Part shown: positions 23,349 to 35,361 of the stretch, one piece after another | How the letters are laid out: each line of letters begins with the position of its first letter | Position numbering within the stretch: the stretch's first letter is position 1 | Assembly: GCF_036850765.1 (NCBI RefSeq) | Contig: NC_089495.1 | Span: 117,637,033 to 117,701,032 of the forward strand | DNA: 64,000 bases | Origin: Saccopteryx bilineata | Lineage: Eukaryota; Chordata; Mammalia; Chiroptera; Emballonuridae | Reading direction: 5' to 3' | Position numbers and translations under genes: made by a program | Notes under the pieces: generated by a model | The model's input: only the letters and a program-made list of their open reading frames with translations | Databases searched by the model: none | Told to the model about the DNA's origin: nothing

Positions 23349-24895
23349 ATATAAAAGTCCTTACAGAAAAGCATTTGAAATGTAAAGAAACCATTCTTCA
23401 TGTGGCCATAAGAAAGCATCATATCTAAGGAGGAAAATGATAGATTGTCTTAACAGATAAAAATGGTGGCTTCTAGTCCTAAATAGTCTTTGTCAGAGCC
23501 TTTAAGTCATCGTGAATTTTCTCATTCATTTCTTTTTAATTCAACAAATATTTATTAAGGGCCCACTGTGCGCCGTCCACTGTGGCAGTCAGTAGCGAGG
23601 TTTCTTACATCTGCCCTTGGTCTTCTAAGGCGGGGATGGGAATTTATTTCTGAAATATGCTCTGGGCATTCTATTAAACACAAGATTTGTGGGGTATATT
23701 TCCTCCTGGATTTCTGTAAGTTTTTATTGTTGTTGTTATTTTTATAACTAACTAGAATATGCTAGAGAAAAAGCATAGAGAAGGGTCAAATTAAGACTTC
23801 CCTTTCTCAAACAACTGTTTTTATCCAAAGGAGGAAAACTAAATTTAATTGCTTCTTGGCATGAACAAAACAAAGAGGCACTTAATGAGTAGACTATCAT
23901 GAAGGGAAAGTCAAGTACTTCCTGAGGCGCTCGAAGACATGCAGAAATGTCAGCAAATGTCAGAAATGACTTTTCCCTGGCAGAAGGAAGAGCAAGGAAA
24001 AAGAGCACATGCGAGGGCCGCCAGGCAGTATATCTTCTCCATTTCGTTTACAACCAGACAATTAATGATTCTTGGTTTAAAACCTGGACCACAAGGGGCA
24101 ACAGCAGGATGTTTGATTTTTCAAATAACTAACATGCATCAGTGGGCACATCAGCAGTCAAATGGTGCAGAAATCCTCCAAAAATTCTTATGTATTGTCC
24201 CGCTGAAAGAAATGGCTAGAAAGAAGAAAAGGCAAGAAACAAACTTGAAGATCTGAAGTTTTCTTAGAAGAATTGCTAAGTTGACAGCATAGCAATGAAG
24301 GTACTATTAAAGGCAAGAGAATGGAAAGTCCAGCTCTGGAAATAGTTATTCTATATATTTCAAGATTTGTCTTGCAGAACTGTACTTTACATGACATTAA
24401 TTACACTTGTGAAAGCTATCATCATTCTGCTATTATCTGTATTCCCACCATGTCCCTATTAGAAAGACTACCTAGAAGAAATCAGCACATCACATGAAGA
24501 AAAATGAAAACTAAACAAGGTTTAAAATCTGAAGAATGATAAGCTGATGCATAAAGTCTTCATTACTATTACTATTACTAATGGCATTACTATATGGTAA
24601 TGCCATAGCATGTAGTTTAGTTTTTTTAAAACTACTCCTAGAATAGACTTACATATACCACTTTCCTAGCAAAAATTAATTATCATACCATTTCTCAAAA
24701 AAGTCATGTGATTATATAAATCATGATGTGACTCTGAAAACAAAACTACCCTACAAATTCATTTTTACTTGTTGAAGAAAACAAATGTCTTATCACCTAT
24801 TGCCAAAGATCAGTGATTAATAACTGATATTTTCTTTAAGTATCTACTTTGAGATACACTTAGATATTATAAATATGCCTGAGAACTCCCAAATT
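23349..24895. other. Intronic sequence, no gene
   Basis: An ancient interspersed-repeat-like motif near 23,535-23,610 ('caacaaatatttattaaggg'); otherwise unassigned AT-rich intron. Confidence 0.5.
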
Positions 24896-24905
24896 AATAT
24901 TTTTA

Positions 24906-25253
24906 CTTATTTTATTTTATTATTTTTTTTAGAGAGACAGAGAGAGTCAGACAGAGGGATGATAGGGACAGACAGACAGAAACAGAGAGAGATGAGAAGC
25001 ATCAATCATTGGTTTTTTCTTGCGACACCTTAGTTGTTCATTGATTGCTTTCTCATATGTGCCTTAACAGGAGGCCTTCAGCAGACGGAGTAACCCTTTG
25101 CTCGAGCCAGCGACTTTGGGTCCAAGCTGGTGAGCTTTGCTCAAACCAGAGGAGCCCGCGCTCAAGCTAGCGACCTTGGGATCTCAAACCTGGGTCTTCC
25201 GCATTCCAGTCCGACGCTCTATCCACTGCGCCACTGTCTGGTCAGGCTTTATC
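24906..25253 (-). mobile_element. Bat tRNA-derived SINE, type B
   Basis: Reverse orientation: T-rich left end, 'cattgattgctttctcatat', gctcaagc modules and head ending 'gccactgtctggtcaggc'. Ten-base target duplication aatattttta (24,896-24,905; 25,254-25,263). Confidence 0.9.
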
Positions 25254-25708
25254 AATATTTTTAAATAATAATTTTTATCTCAAAATTATATATATAAAAA
25301 TACTGATTCTCTCTTTTTTTTTTTCCTGTAGGAGAAATCTGAAACAAAAGCCTCCATGCTCTAAAGGTCGTTTTTGGACACTTTTACATTTTATCTTTAT
25401 ACTTAAAATACATTTATACCGTGAACAAATCCAATTATATAAAATAAATACATCCTTTATAGACTCAAATCCCACTTTCTTTCTCAGAGGTAACATCTCT
25501 TGTCAATTGGCTGTGGTGTTTTCTAAACATTTTTCCACAATTTATATAATCAATAGGTTTTTTTTTTCCCACTATGATGGAAACCACACTGTACATATTC
25601 TGCAAAATTGTTAGTAAAGGTAAAAGTTACTAATTAATGGTAAGCAAAGGTCAGAAGCCAATTCTGTCTTCTTGTCCCCGAGATAAAAGTCCATCTAGAA
25701 TAATTTTT

Positions 25709-26121
25709 TTTTCTTTTTTTTTTTTTTCTTCATTTTTCATTTTTCTGAAGCTGGAAACAGGGAGAGACAGTCAGACAGACTCCCGCATGCGCCCGACCAG
25801 GATCCACCCGGCACGCCCACCATGGGGCGACGCTCTTGCCCACCAGGGGGCCGATGCTCTGCCCATCCTGGGCGTCGCCATGTTGCGACCAGAGCCACTC
25901 TAGCGCCTGGGGCAGAGGCCAAGGAGCCATCCCCAGCGCCCGGGCCATCTTTGCTCCAATGGAGCCTTGGCTGCGGGAGGGGAAGAGAGAGACAGAGAGG
26001 AAGGTGCGGCGGAGGGGTGGAGAAGCAAATGGACGCTTCTCCTGTGTGCCCTGGCCAGGAATCGAACCCGGGTCCTCCGCACGCTAGGCCGACGCTCTAC
26101 CACTGAGCCAACCGGCCAGGG
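25709..26121 (-). mobile_element. Bat tRNA-derived SINE, type A1, well preserved
   Basis: On minus: gccctggccggttggctcag head, intact A and B boxes, 'ccattggagcaaagatggcc' body, doubled 'ccctggtgggc' segment typical of A1, and A-rich tail. A perfect 14-bp target duplication ctagaataattttt (25,695-25,708; 26,122-26,135) suggests a fairly recent insertion. Confidence 0.95.
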
Positions 26122-26135
26122 CTAGAATAATTTTT

Positions 26136-27483
26136 GATGCTTCAACCTGTGACTGCTCAAGTTTGCCATAATTTACCCTATCACCGTCTACAGAAAACAC
26201 GCCCCTAAATTACTGCACACTCTTCCTTGCAACTGAGCAAACAACTATCTGAATGTCCTGAAAGTTACCAGGTGAACTTCCAGCGGAGGTAAACCAAGAA
26301 AGCTACAGTCTGCTGGCAAGCACGAGAAGGTGGCTACAGCAGCAGCTCTGAAGAGGTCAAGGTGAGATGGGCCCAGTGGGCCTCTCAAGAGTCCGATGGC
26401 GTGAACTCCTGAAGCTGCTCCTTCCTTCCTTCTTTGGATCCTTCTTTTCTTGCTGTTTTGGTAACTCTGAATAGACAGACAGGAACTCTACATAGATTAT
26501 TTCATTTGCATGTTATTAATTTTCAGTTACTTGAAAATAAAATAGAATCCTTTTGTGAATAAATATTTTTTATTTCAACACAAACTAGATCTTGTGTCAC
26601 TCAGCACAATATTCAACACTTTTAACAAAAATTACTGTTCCCTATCTACATGCGATAGACAGTGCTCACCCTTCATCAGCTATAGTTAGATTCTCTTCCT
26701 GTTTTCTTCTTTCTCCATTCAACTCAGCAGGCTGGGTAACTGGTTAGCCATCGAACATTACTATTTGCCAGCTATTAGAATTGTTTAAGTAATTCCTTCA
26801 ACAAACCAAGTCAACGTCAGGATCTGTCCCTGTGACTTGTAATACTACCTGCACTAGCCCTCTGGAGTCCTCTCTGTATAATCTGAACCCCTGGGACAGA
26901 GCACACAGGGAGAGCAGATCAGTCACCAAAAATGTCTACATAAGATGACGTCAATGCCTCCCACCTGGGCTGGAAATGAACCATTTCCTTGACAGCTTTT
27001 AAGACACTGTAAGTGAGAAACTGCATGGCTAGCTAAGTTGTGTACAAAATTTGCCACAAAACAGGACACTGATCTTCCAGCATATGTGTCCCCTACAAGG
27101 AAAATAAGCCCTAGAAGAGGACCCTGTGTTCCCTTAGCCCATCTTGCAATTAGCATAGTTGGTGGTGATGGTAGGCACCAAGTTGACAATTAATTTACGA
27201 GCTCCTCCTAGAGGCAATCGTTGGTGGGCGCAGAAACATGGGCAGACCCATCCTCTGCCCTTAAGAAGTCTGTAGTCCAACAACGGTACAGATGTGTAAA
27301 GATGAGACTGGAAGGGAAGGCCATGGGGACTGCTGGTGCCCGGAGGTGTTTCCAGGGTAACAGTTCCTTTTCCCCACTGGCAAGACCCCTGGAAGCCAAC
27401 ACGGGCCCCTCTTTCCTCCTCACTCTTTTCCAACACAGGAGGGGCTTGGTTTGAGGCAGACATGGGTACACTGGATCCTAATT
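26136..27483. other. Intronic sequence, no gene
   Basis: No recognisable repeat family. Opposing short ORFs (27.1-27.5 kb) lack flanking splice sites or known domains. Confidence 0.5.
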
Positions 27484-27565
27484 GTGGGGCAGCTATGTTA
27501 GGCTTGCTGGCGAGGTTACCAGGTATAAGCACTTTGCCCGATTAGCGCGTGAGCACCTGGCAGAG

Positions 27566-27607
<42 letters not shown>

Positions 27608-27850
27608 CCTACGTAAGGCTACGGGCGCTTGTGCTCAGGGGGATTGCGGATGGCAGATTGCCTGCCTGCCACTGTGAGGGGCCATTTTGTGGTTTGTTTG
27701 CCTGAGAGGCGGTTTCCCCTGCCTGTGTGCTTGTCCGCTGGTGTGAGACTTTGTTAAACAGAATGGCCCAACTCTTTCTGGCACTGCTGTTTTTCTACCA
27801 TCTGTCCAAATCCAGTGTGAACCTGCCTGGCCCCGGCCATGGGCATTACA
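27484..27850 (+). mobile_element. Old solo LTR related to the 51-54 kb LTRs, with internal (TG)n
   Basis: Starts near tgtggggcag and follows the same order as the LTR at 53,506: 'ttaggcttgc', 'cactttgc', 'cctggcagagccgtgtgtg', 'ttgcctgcctgcc', 'tgaggggccatt', 'cctgcctgtgtgcttgtccg', 'gtgagacttt', 'cagaatggccca', 'aatccagtgtgaacctgcct'. The polyadenylation hexamer is degenerate. No internal retroviral region adjoins. Confidence 0.72.
27569..27606 (+). repeat. (TG)n microsatellite inside an LTR
   Basis: About 19 gt dinucleotides occupying the place where sister LTRs read gccgtgtgtgcgtag or gccatgtgtgtgtag. Confidence 0.93.
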
Positions 27851-30800
27851 CTAATACTAGAAATGCCCACCCTGCCATGGACACACCCTTCTCCCAGGGC
27901 TCCTCGGGGCCAACACCACGGCTCCCCTGGGGAACATAGCGAGGACAGTGAAGGTGGTCACAGACCAGGCAGGAAGAAGCACAACACCTGTAGTTTTTGT
28001 TCTCAACAAAAATTTCGTGGCAGCCCTTGGGTAGGACCAGAGGCCACCTGGAAAGGAGGCTTCAGCTGGGTCTGAGCAACAATCTTTTTTAACGTGATGT
28101 GAGAAACTGGTGAACCCACACATGGTTTTCCTCTTTCTTCAGCAGTAGAGACTCAGATTTACCTCTGCAGACGGATCATGGACACATGGTGGAAAACACT
28201 TGTAGGGCCCGAGGCTGCGCACAGGTGAAGCAAGTGCTCAGTCCCTGGCAGGGTGTTCGAGACTGGGAGGCGTGAGACGCCAGCACAGCTGTGAAAGGGT
28301 GTCACGGGTGGGGCGCAGCTCCACAGACCAGGTTTGCTTTTTAGGAAAACTTCCTCTTTTCTTCGAGAGGCCTCTGTGAGGTTTGGCGCCTGTGTCCAGG
28401 GAGGAGTGAGCAGACCAGATGAAGGGCAGTGGGTGGGCTGGGCCGCTGCCACAGAGCCTGAGGCGCCTGGCTTTGGACCTCAGGAGCAGCGTCCCCTTGC
28501 AGGGTCCAGTCTCAGGGCTGTTCCCAGACCTTTCTTTTCTGCAAAGGCTTCTAAAAATCTTTGTAAAATCCCATGATCTGGCCTCAGCCCTGCTGTGGGA
28601 GTGAAAGGACAGGCTGCTGTCCACACTGGGGAAGCTGTGTGCTGGAAGACCAGTGGTCAGGACGGAGGAATGTGCCCCGCAGGAGGGAGTGCAGTGTGGC
28701 CCCGGCAGCTGAGTGGAGCAGAGCGTGAGGCTTGGGCCAGGGTCCCAGAAATGCCTGGAACCTTAACAGTCATGCTAGGAAAACAGCTGCAGTTCTTGAC
28801 AAACCTGAGAACTTCAGTGCTAGAAGCCCCAGAACCACCCCATTTCCATGTAAGTGTTAGCTCACAAGGGCTCAGGAACGCCAACTAGTCTCACCTGGCT
28901 TTCTAGTGCAAGCCTGTCCTGGGCACTGGTCCCTCTCACCTCTCACCCCATTTCAGCGTTCCCACGGAGCCTCAATTCTTAGGAATACTTTTTTTTCAAA
29001 TACATAAAATATCAATAGCCAATACGAGAAATACACTGTATTCTATATTTTTAAGAAAAACATTCCCAGTTGGCTTGCCATCATTAGGGCTACTTATATA
29101 CTCAAGTTTGGAATAAAAAAATCTGAAATCAGTTTAAAATGGCTTTTACCAAAATCATTGATGTGATCCTGGAGTAGGCTTTAATATTTTTCCCTGGTAT
29201 CTTCAATAGGCCTAACCTCCAGCCTACTTGAAGACACTCCTCCTCTGTGTGACCTCATATATTTATGAACAGATATGCAAGCTTGTCCCTGCTTGACCAG
29301 AAAACATCACATTATAAACAGCTGGGTGACCCAGTGTTTCAATGGGATGGACACCAGGCCTTCCCTGGTATGCTCTGTGCAGTTAGTATAACTTTTAACT
29401 ACTTTTGGAAACAAAATCTTGTGCCGAGTCAGCCTGGGTATTTTTCTTTCCTGTGAGATGACTCCGCTCCGTGTTGGCACGGACTGGACGCCCGACTGTC
29501 CGTCTGGGAGACGTTCCTGTCTGTTCGAGCCCCCCACCATCCTCCCCGTTCCTCCTCCATTCTCTGGCAAAGACCTCCTTTCCTCTTTTCTTTTCTTTTC
29601 CCTGCACAAAGACACATGCAACACGAGCTCTACAGAGTTCAGCGTCTCTAACTTCCTGCTGGTCCTGAGGCACATGACCCTTGCCCCCAGTAACATCCAG
29701 TCAAATTTGATCCTTTTTCTTTTTCCAACATTTCAAATACAAGACAAAATCTTGTTTCCTCCGGTCCATGAGCGAATCCAACAATCACCGGTGGGGAAGA
29801 TGGACGACACTTGTACCTCCACTCGGCAACCGGGAGGAACCAAAGCTTTTTATAATCTGCTTGTGAGTCGTCACCCCTCAGGTCAACAAGATAAGGTGAA
29901 CTCATTTCAATAACCCAGACGGCGTGTTTTCAATTACCGTGATCCCGAAATGTGCCACGTGCTGAGTGGGGGTGAGCATCACCTACTACTATTTTTAAAG
30001 TTTAATCCACTTTTCCTTGTAATTACTCTGCAGTCTTCGTTTTGTTTTATGACTTAGCAGTATGAATCCTGCTGACTGCACAACTCCAAGCCTGCTTCCA
30101 TTTCCCACTGGAAAGCAGTAATTATGCAAGAGTTCTGGCTCTTAAGTTGTTTACATGTATAACAGGCATACTCTATAACCCCTCTATATCTTGGTCTCCT
30201 CATCTATAAAGGAGAAAAAAGTAGAACTTACTTTACAGGGCAGATGTAAGGATTAAGTTTTGTAACACATAGGAAGTACTTAACACAGTGCCTAGCACCA
30301 GGCAAACCACTGAACACATTAGCCATTACGCCAGTGCATTGTTTAGCTTTATTTAATATTGCCATTCTCCATTGACTTCCCAGGGCACATCCCTTGTTCA
30401 TCTGAAATGCGTTTTCTTTCCTTTTTTCCTTTTTGTTTTCTTCACTTTTCTGTCTCCTTGCCCACATCCAATCAAAAACCAGACTCTATAAATTCTGCCT
30501 TCTAAGTATCCCATGCATAAGGGTCATCAGTCCAGGCCAAAAAAATAAGTGTGTGCCGAATAACAGAGGCCTTGTAAACAAGACAAGTCTTCAGGTAGGA
30601 AGGCATTATTAAGATCATTAATAACCGAGCCTACTGAATAGGAGACAGAAATAATAACGCTTCAAAACTGTAACATAATGAGTTGTGTGACATCCTTAAA
30701 ATTCTTACTTCTATATCCAACTTAAAATATGTAAATGGTTTATATTAGTCACTACAGCAGAGGAAGAAGTGCTCACATAGTTGATTTTTAAAAGTGTACC

Positions 30801-32522
30801 TTATTTGGAACGGGTGGACAATTATTTTAAGAAATTCCCTAGAATAATAAAGTAGGTGTATTTTTCACCTGGGGTAACAGATGTTAACTATGTTGGTAGA
30901 AAACAACACTTCGTCCAATAATTCTAGGTCTTGGGATCTGTGAGCAAATATTTGCTGCAATGAATCTCCCCATAGAAAGTTCCCACAGTGGCTACCAGTC
31001 ACCTAGTTAAGTTCCCACCTATGACTATATATGACTTCCACATTTTCTTAATGAAAACAACACTATCACAGTACCATCTAATAAACACAATTCCCTTAAT
31101 GAATATTTACTGAGCACCTGATAAAATCAAAGTACCGTGTTAGAGGCACTAAGGTACTTGTTGGCTCCCCAATATTCAGTCACCCCTCTGAAATTCAGAC
31201 ACTTCTGTTTCCAGTCCCTCCCCCCACCAAGAATCAGGTCATAGAACTAGTCAACCTACTGAACACCCTCAGGAATTTTTAGATAGTTTTGACATTTTTG
31301 AATGACAGTTACTTTGAATAAATGATTTAAATTAGACATGATATGAATAGAATGTGGATAATATTTATGAAATATTAAAATGTTACCCTTAATCAAGATG
31401 TTATATGTTTTCAAGTAACTGTAATATACATCAAATGCATAATTGATAACAAAAAATAAAAGTGACTATATACTACTTGGTATTAGAATAAAACCTTTAT
31501 TAAAATGTAGATGGATTAAAATAGGTTATATTTTGTGATTGATGTATATTTTGTACCCCAAAAAATAATCTGTTTAATAATAGAGTAGATAGTTCTAATC
31601 TTAGTCAATAAAAACCAAATTGAATAAAATTATATTATATTATCTCTTTTAATACTACTTCCTTAAGCATTGGAAACACGTCAATGTGCTATACAAAAAC
31701 CGACATTCCCATCATCACTTTGTTGTCTGTTCCTCATTAACGTCCTGTATTTAACCACTGGTTCATTATGAATATGAATTTGAGAATACATGGCTTAGAA
31801 TAAGACCAGTTTAAAGCCTTATAATAGTCAAAACCACCCTACCAGCTTGGGGAGTTCCAACTGAGTGACAAACCAACTGAGCAGCCTGTCATGGAACCCC
31901 CCTGACCTCTGCTAACTGCTCTGCCCGGCTATTTGATACACTCAATGGCTCTACAAGTGATTCTTTTCCAAGGAAAGAGTTGTTAAGCAACAATAATACT
32001 TGTAGTTTTTAAAAGATATTTAAAATAATTTTACTGGAGCACATGCGTGGGCCCAGGAATTCCCAAGCCGTCCACTGGGAAACACTTCGCCAGGACCAAT
32101 GCAGAGAGCGCCCCGAAATCATCTGCTGCAGAAGAAGGAGCAATGAGAAGTCAGAGATAGGATTACTTATAAGTGAAAAAACTAGATGAGAAGAAAAATA
32201 AAATTACCTCATACACATTAAAAGCTCAAATTAAGGTGTAAAGGAAGGAGAAGAAGAAAGAAATGAAGCAGGGGTGGAACAAAGGACCTATATTTGCTTT
32301 TCTGTGAACAGGAGCATGACATCTTTGTTCCAATAAAGAAGCAAGGAAAAGACAAAAACTTGTGACTGATCACAATAAATAATTTCCCCAGGGATAGGAG
32401 ATGTTTGTCAAGAACCAGGCATTTTAGTAATCAGGGAATGAAAGAACACAGGTGGCAGAATCCGCCTCCTTCGTCTCTCTTTGTAGACCCAATCTGCTGG
32501 CTGCTTCAAGAAAATCACTACC
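27851..32522. other. Intronic sequence, partly GC-rich, no gene
   Basis: The GC content of 27.9-29.0 kb is higher than around it and gives many ORFs on both strands, but no domain, splice pattern or CpG-island promoter is evident. 29.4-29.9 kb holds a 164-residue open frame without recognisable motifs. A MIR copy lies at 30.2 kb. Confidence 0.5.
30190..30345 (+). repeat. MIR SINE fragment
   Basis: 'ggtctcctcatctataaagg', 'agatgtaaggattaagtttt' and 'ggaagtacttaacacagtgc' then 'ctagcacc' follow the MIR core in order. Confidence 0.75.
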
Positions 32523-32731
32523 GCCTGACCAGGCGGTGGCGCAGTGGATAGAGCAGCCTGGGACTCTGAGGACCCAGGTTTGAGACCCCGAGGTTGCCGA
32601 CTTGAGCGCAGGCTCATCTGGCTGGGGCTCATCAGCTTGAGTGTGGAATCATAGACATGATCCCATGGTCACTGTCTTGAGCACAAAGGTTGCTGGCTTG
32701 AGCTCAAGATCACTGGCTTGAGCAAGAGGTC

Positions 32732-33115
32732 TAGCCCTGGCCGGTTGGCTCAGTGGTAGAGCGTCAGCCTGGCGTGCAGAAGTCCCAGGTTCGATTCCCG
32801 GCCAGGGCACACAGGAGAAGCGCCCATCTGCTTCTCCACCCCTCACCCTTTCCTTCCTCTCTGTCTCTCTCTTCCCCTCCTGCAGCCGAGGCTCCATGGA
32901 GCAAAGATGGCTCGGGCGCTGGGGATGGCTCCTTGGCCTCTGCCCCAGGCGCTAGAGTGGCTCTGGTCGCAACAGAGCAACGCCCCAGAGGGGCAGAGCA
33001 TCGCCCCCTGGTGGGCATGCCGGGTGGATCCCGGTCGGGTGCATGCGGGAGTCTGTCTGACTGTCTCTCCCCGTTTCCAGCTTCAGAAAGATACAAAAAA
33101 AAAAAAAAAAAAAAA
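32732..33115 (+). mobile_element. Bat SINE type A2, nested in a type B SINE
   Basis: Complete copy from agccctggccggttggctca to an A tail of about 23. Flanked by aagaggtc (32,724-32,731) and aagagatc (33,116-33,123), one mismatch. Intact A and B boxes. The 216-residue ORF at 32,753-33,403 is this SINE read through. Confidence 0.92.
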
Positions 33116-33264
33116 AAGAGATCACTGGCTCAGTTGGAGCCCCCTGGTCAAAGCACATATGAGAAAGCAATCAATGAACAACTAAGGAGCTGCAACTATG
33201 AGTTGATGCTTCTCATCTCTTTCCCTTCCTGTCTGTCCCTATCTGTTCCTCTCTCTCCCTCCCT

Positions 33265-33267
33265 TTC

Positions 33268-33306
<39 letters not shown>
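33265..33306 (+). repeat. (CT)n tail of a type B SINE
   Basis: About 18 ct dinucleotides expanded from the pyrimidine-rich 3' end of the SINE. Confidence 0.9.
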
Positions 33307-33309
<3 letters not shown>

Positions 33310-34269
33310 GCACACATGCATGCGCAAGCATGCTAAGGGAAAAAAAAAGAAGAAAACCATTACTAAACACAAGGAAATTAAACACGATCTAAAACAGGTT
33401 TGATTTCTGTCACGTAATGAGTAAGCATCAAGGACATATAAAGGCTCTCCATGGATAAAAGACCAAGCACTGATAGGCAAAACATTAAAAAGTGAAATGC
33501 CACCTTACCCGTGAAGTGTCACCTTCCTGGGGACAGCTTTCTTAGGTCACAGTCTTGGTAAGCATCTCCAAGAGGAATGTTAGCCACAAAAGGTAGGAGC
33601 CACCATCTAACGCAGTCACATTTCAGCTAAAGATACAGGGCTCTGACTTCTTTTAAATCATCAGAATTAGTCATTTCCCCCCATTGTGTTATCCTTATCC
33701 TCTGTGGTCAGCTTTTTCATAAAAGGAATTATAAAAAAGACCAGTCAGTATGTAAGGAAACCAATTCCGAAGCGAGGCCTCTCAGGGACTTTCTTTACAT
33801 GACTCTCTCCAGGGCAGCTGCCACCAGGAACCCTTTGGTGCCATGGGTGCGCAGACTACCAGGAAGGAGGTAAGAGAGGCAGCGATACCTGGAAAGCAAT
33901 CGCAGCATCTCATCAACTTCAAATTGTGCCAAGAAATGAGTCCTGGGACCCTGGATCTAAGCCTGGGAACCTGCTTCCCTCCCGCACCCTCAGAGAAACC
34001 TCATGAGGAAGACTAAATCCTGTTTTGGGATTTGAAGATGGCCGTCAACAAGAAAAAGAATATCTTACCTATCTATAGATCTATACATACACAGACAACA
34101 TACACACACATACACATACAGACATCCCCCACTTTTTGAACATTACACCACATAACTTTAAGAAAGACCCACACTACTATCTGTTTTTGCTAACCAAAAA
34201 AGTCCAAAGAGGATTTTCGCTTTTATGCAAATGAAACAGTGTTGAGTGTTGTTTGTCTGGTTTTTGTTT

Positions 34270-34447
34270 GTTTATTGATTTTTTTAGCAAGAGAGGAAGG
34301 GAGAGAGAGAGAAACTTTGATTTGTTGTTCTACTTATTTATGCATTACTTGGTTGATTCTTATATGTGCCCTGACCAGGTATCAAACCTGTAACCTCGGC
34401 ATGGCAGGATGATGATGCTCTAACCAACTGAGCTACCCAGCCAGGGC
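34270..34447 (-). mobile_element. Ves SINE (VES family)
   Basis: On minus: ggccctggctgggtagctca, 'ttggttagagcatc', B box 'ggtttgatacc', then 'aatgcataaataagtagaac', 'aacaaatcaaagtttctctc'. This is the classic vesper-bat Ves layout, shorter than types A and B. Confidence 0.88.
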
Positions 34448-34869
34448 CTTGGCAGTTGTTTTGCAGCAAGCCCTCCGAGAGGCAGCGGCACCCAGAACAG
34501 CGAGGGTGGCCTGCTCAGCTCCTTCCCTGGGACCACACTCAGGATCTCAGCCTCCATCTGTGGACCTTCGAGCCCAGTCCGAGTACGTGGGCTTTCCTTT
34601 GTGCATCCTTTAGCAAGATGTGTCCCGAGGTATCAGAAAGACTGAGAAAGCTCAAAAGGGTGTTATGCTTTGCATAAAACTGGTACTAATTAAACATATT
34701 GATCATGGTGAACAAAATAAAGACCTTGTTCATGTGGTAAATTTGGGGTCTGGGAACACTAAAATATTTTCCATATAAATTAATCACACAGGAGTCCCTC
34801 TTTCTCCACGATTTTTCTTTTCCCAGTTTCAGTTACCCATGGTCAGCTGGGATTTGAAAATATTAAGTA

Positions 34870-35353
34870 CAGCCTGACCAGTTGGTGGTGCAGTGGATAG
34901 AGCATAGACCTGGGATGCTGAGGACCCAGGTTGGAAACCCTGAGGTCACCGGCTTGAATACAGGCTCACCAGCTTGAACACGGGGACGCTGGCTTGAGTG
35001 TGAAATCATAGACATGACCCCATGGTCACTGGTTTGAAGCCCAAGGTGGCTGGCTTGAGCAAGAGGTCACTGGCTCAGCTGGAGTCCCCTGGTCAAGGCA
35101 CATATGAGAAAGCACTCAATGAACAACTAAGGTGTCACAACAATAAGTTGATGCTTTTCATCTCTCTCCCTTCCTGTCTGTCTGTCCCTGTCTCTCAAAA
35201 GAAGGAGGGGAGGGGAGGGGAGGGGAGGGGAGGGGAGGGGAGGGGAGGGGAGGGGAGGGGAGGGGAGGGGAGGGGAGGGGAGGGGAGGGGAGGGGAAGGG
35301 AAGGGAAGGGAGGGGAGGGGGAGAAAGAAAAAAAGAGAAAGAAAGAAAAAAAC
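34870..35353 (+). mobile_element. Bat SINE type B with expanded (GGGGA)n tail
   Basis: Head agcctgaccagttggtggtg, ggcttgag modules, 'gagaaagcactcaatgaaca', CT block, then the (GGGGA)n tract and an A-rich end. Target duplication attaagta / attgagta (34,862-34,869; 35,354-35,361, one mismatch) places the purine tract within the inserted unit. Confidence 0.88.
35201..35320 (+). repeat. (GGGGA)n tract
   Basis: Over 20 consecutive gggga units, the last few shifting to gggaa. Four-G blocks at regular spacing make this a strong candidate G-quadruplex former on the plus strand. Confidence 0.95.
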
Positions 35354-35361
35354 ATTGAGTA

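Larger units (their letters stand above)
32523..33352 (+). mobile_element. Bat SINE type B, split by a type A SINE
   Basis: Left part: gcctgaccaggcggtggcgc head with ggcttgagc modules. It is interrupted at 32,731 and resumes at 33,124 with 'actggctcagttggagcccc', 'gagaaagcaatcaatgaaca' and a CT tract. An approximate target duplication (aaaatcactac / aaaaccattac) flanks the whole. Confidence 0.88.

Noticed and set aside
29419..29913. 164-residue plus-strand ORF
   Set aside because: No domain, signal peptide or splice pattern; an overlapping minus-strand ORF of similar length suggests chance.
32753..33403. 216-residue ORF
   Set aside because: It is read-through of a type A SINE, its A tail and the rest of a type B SINE.
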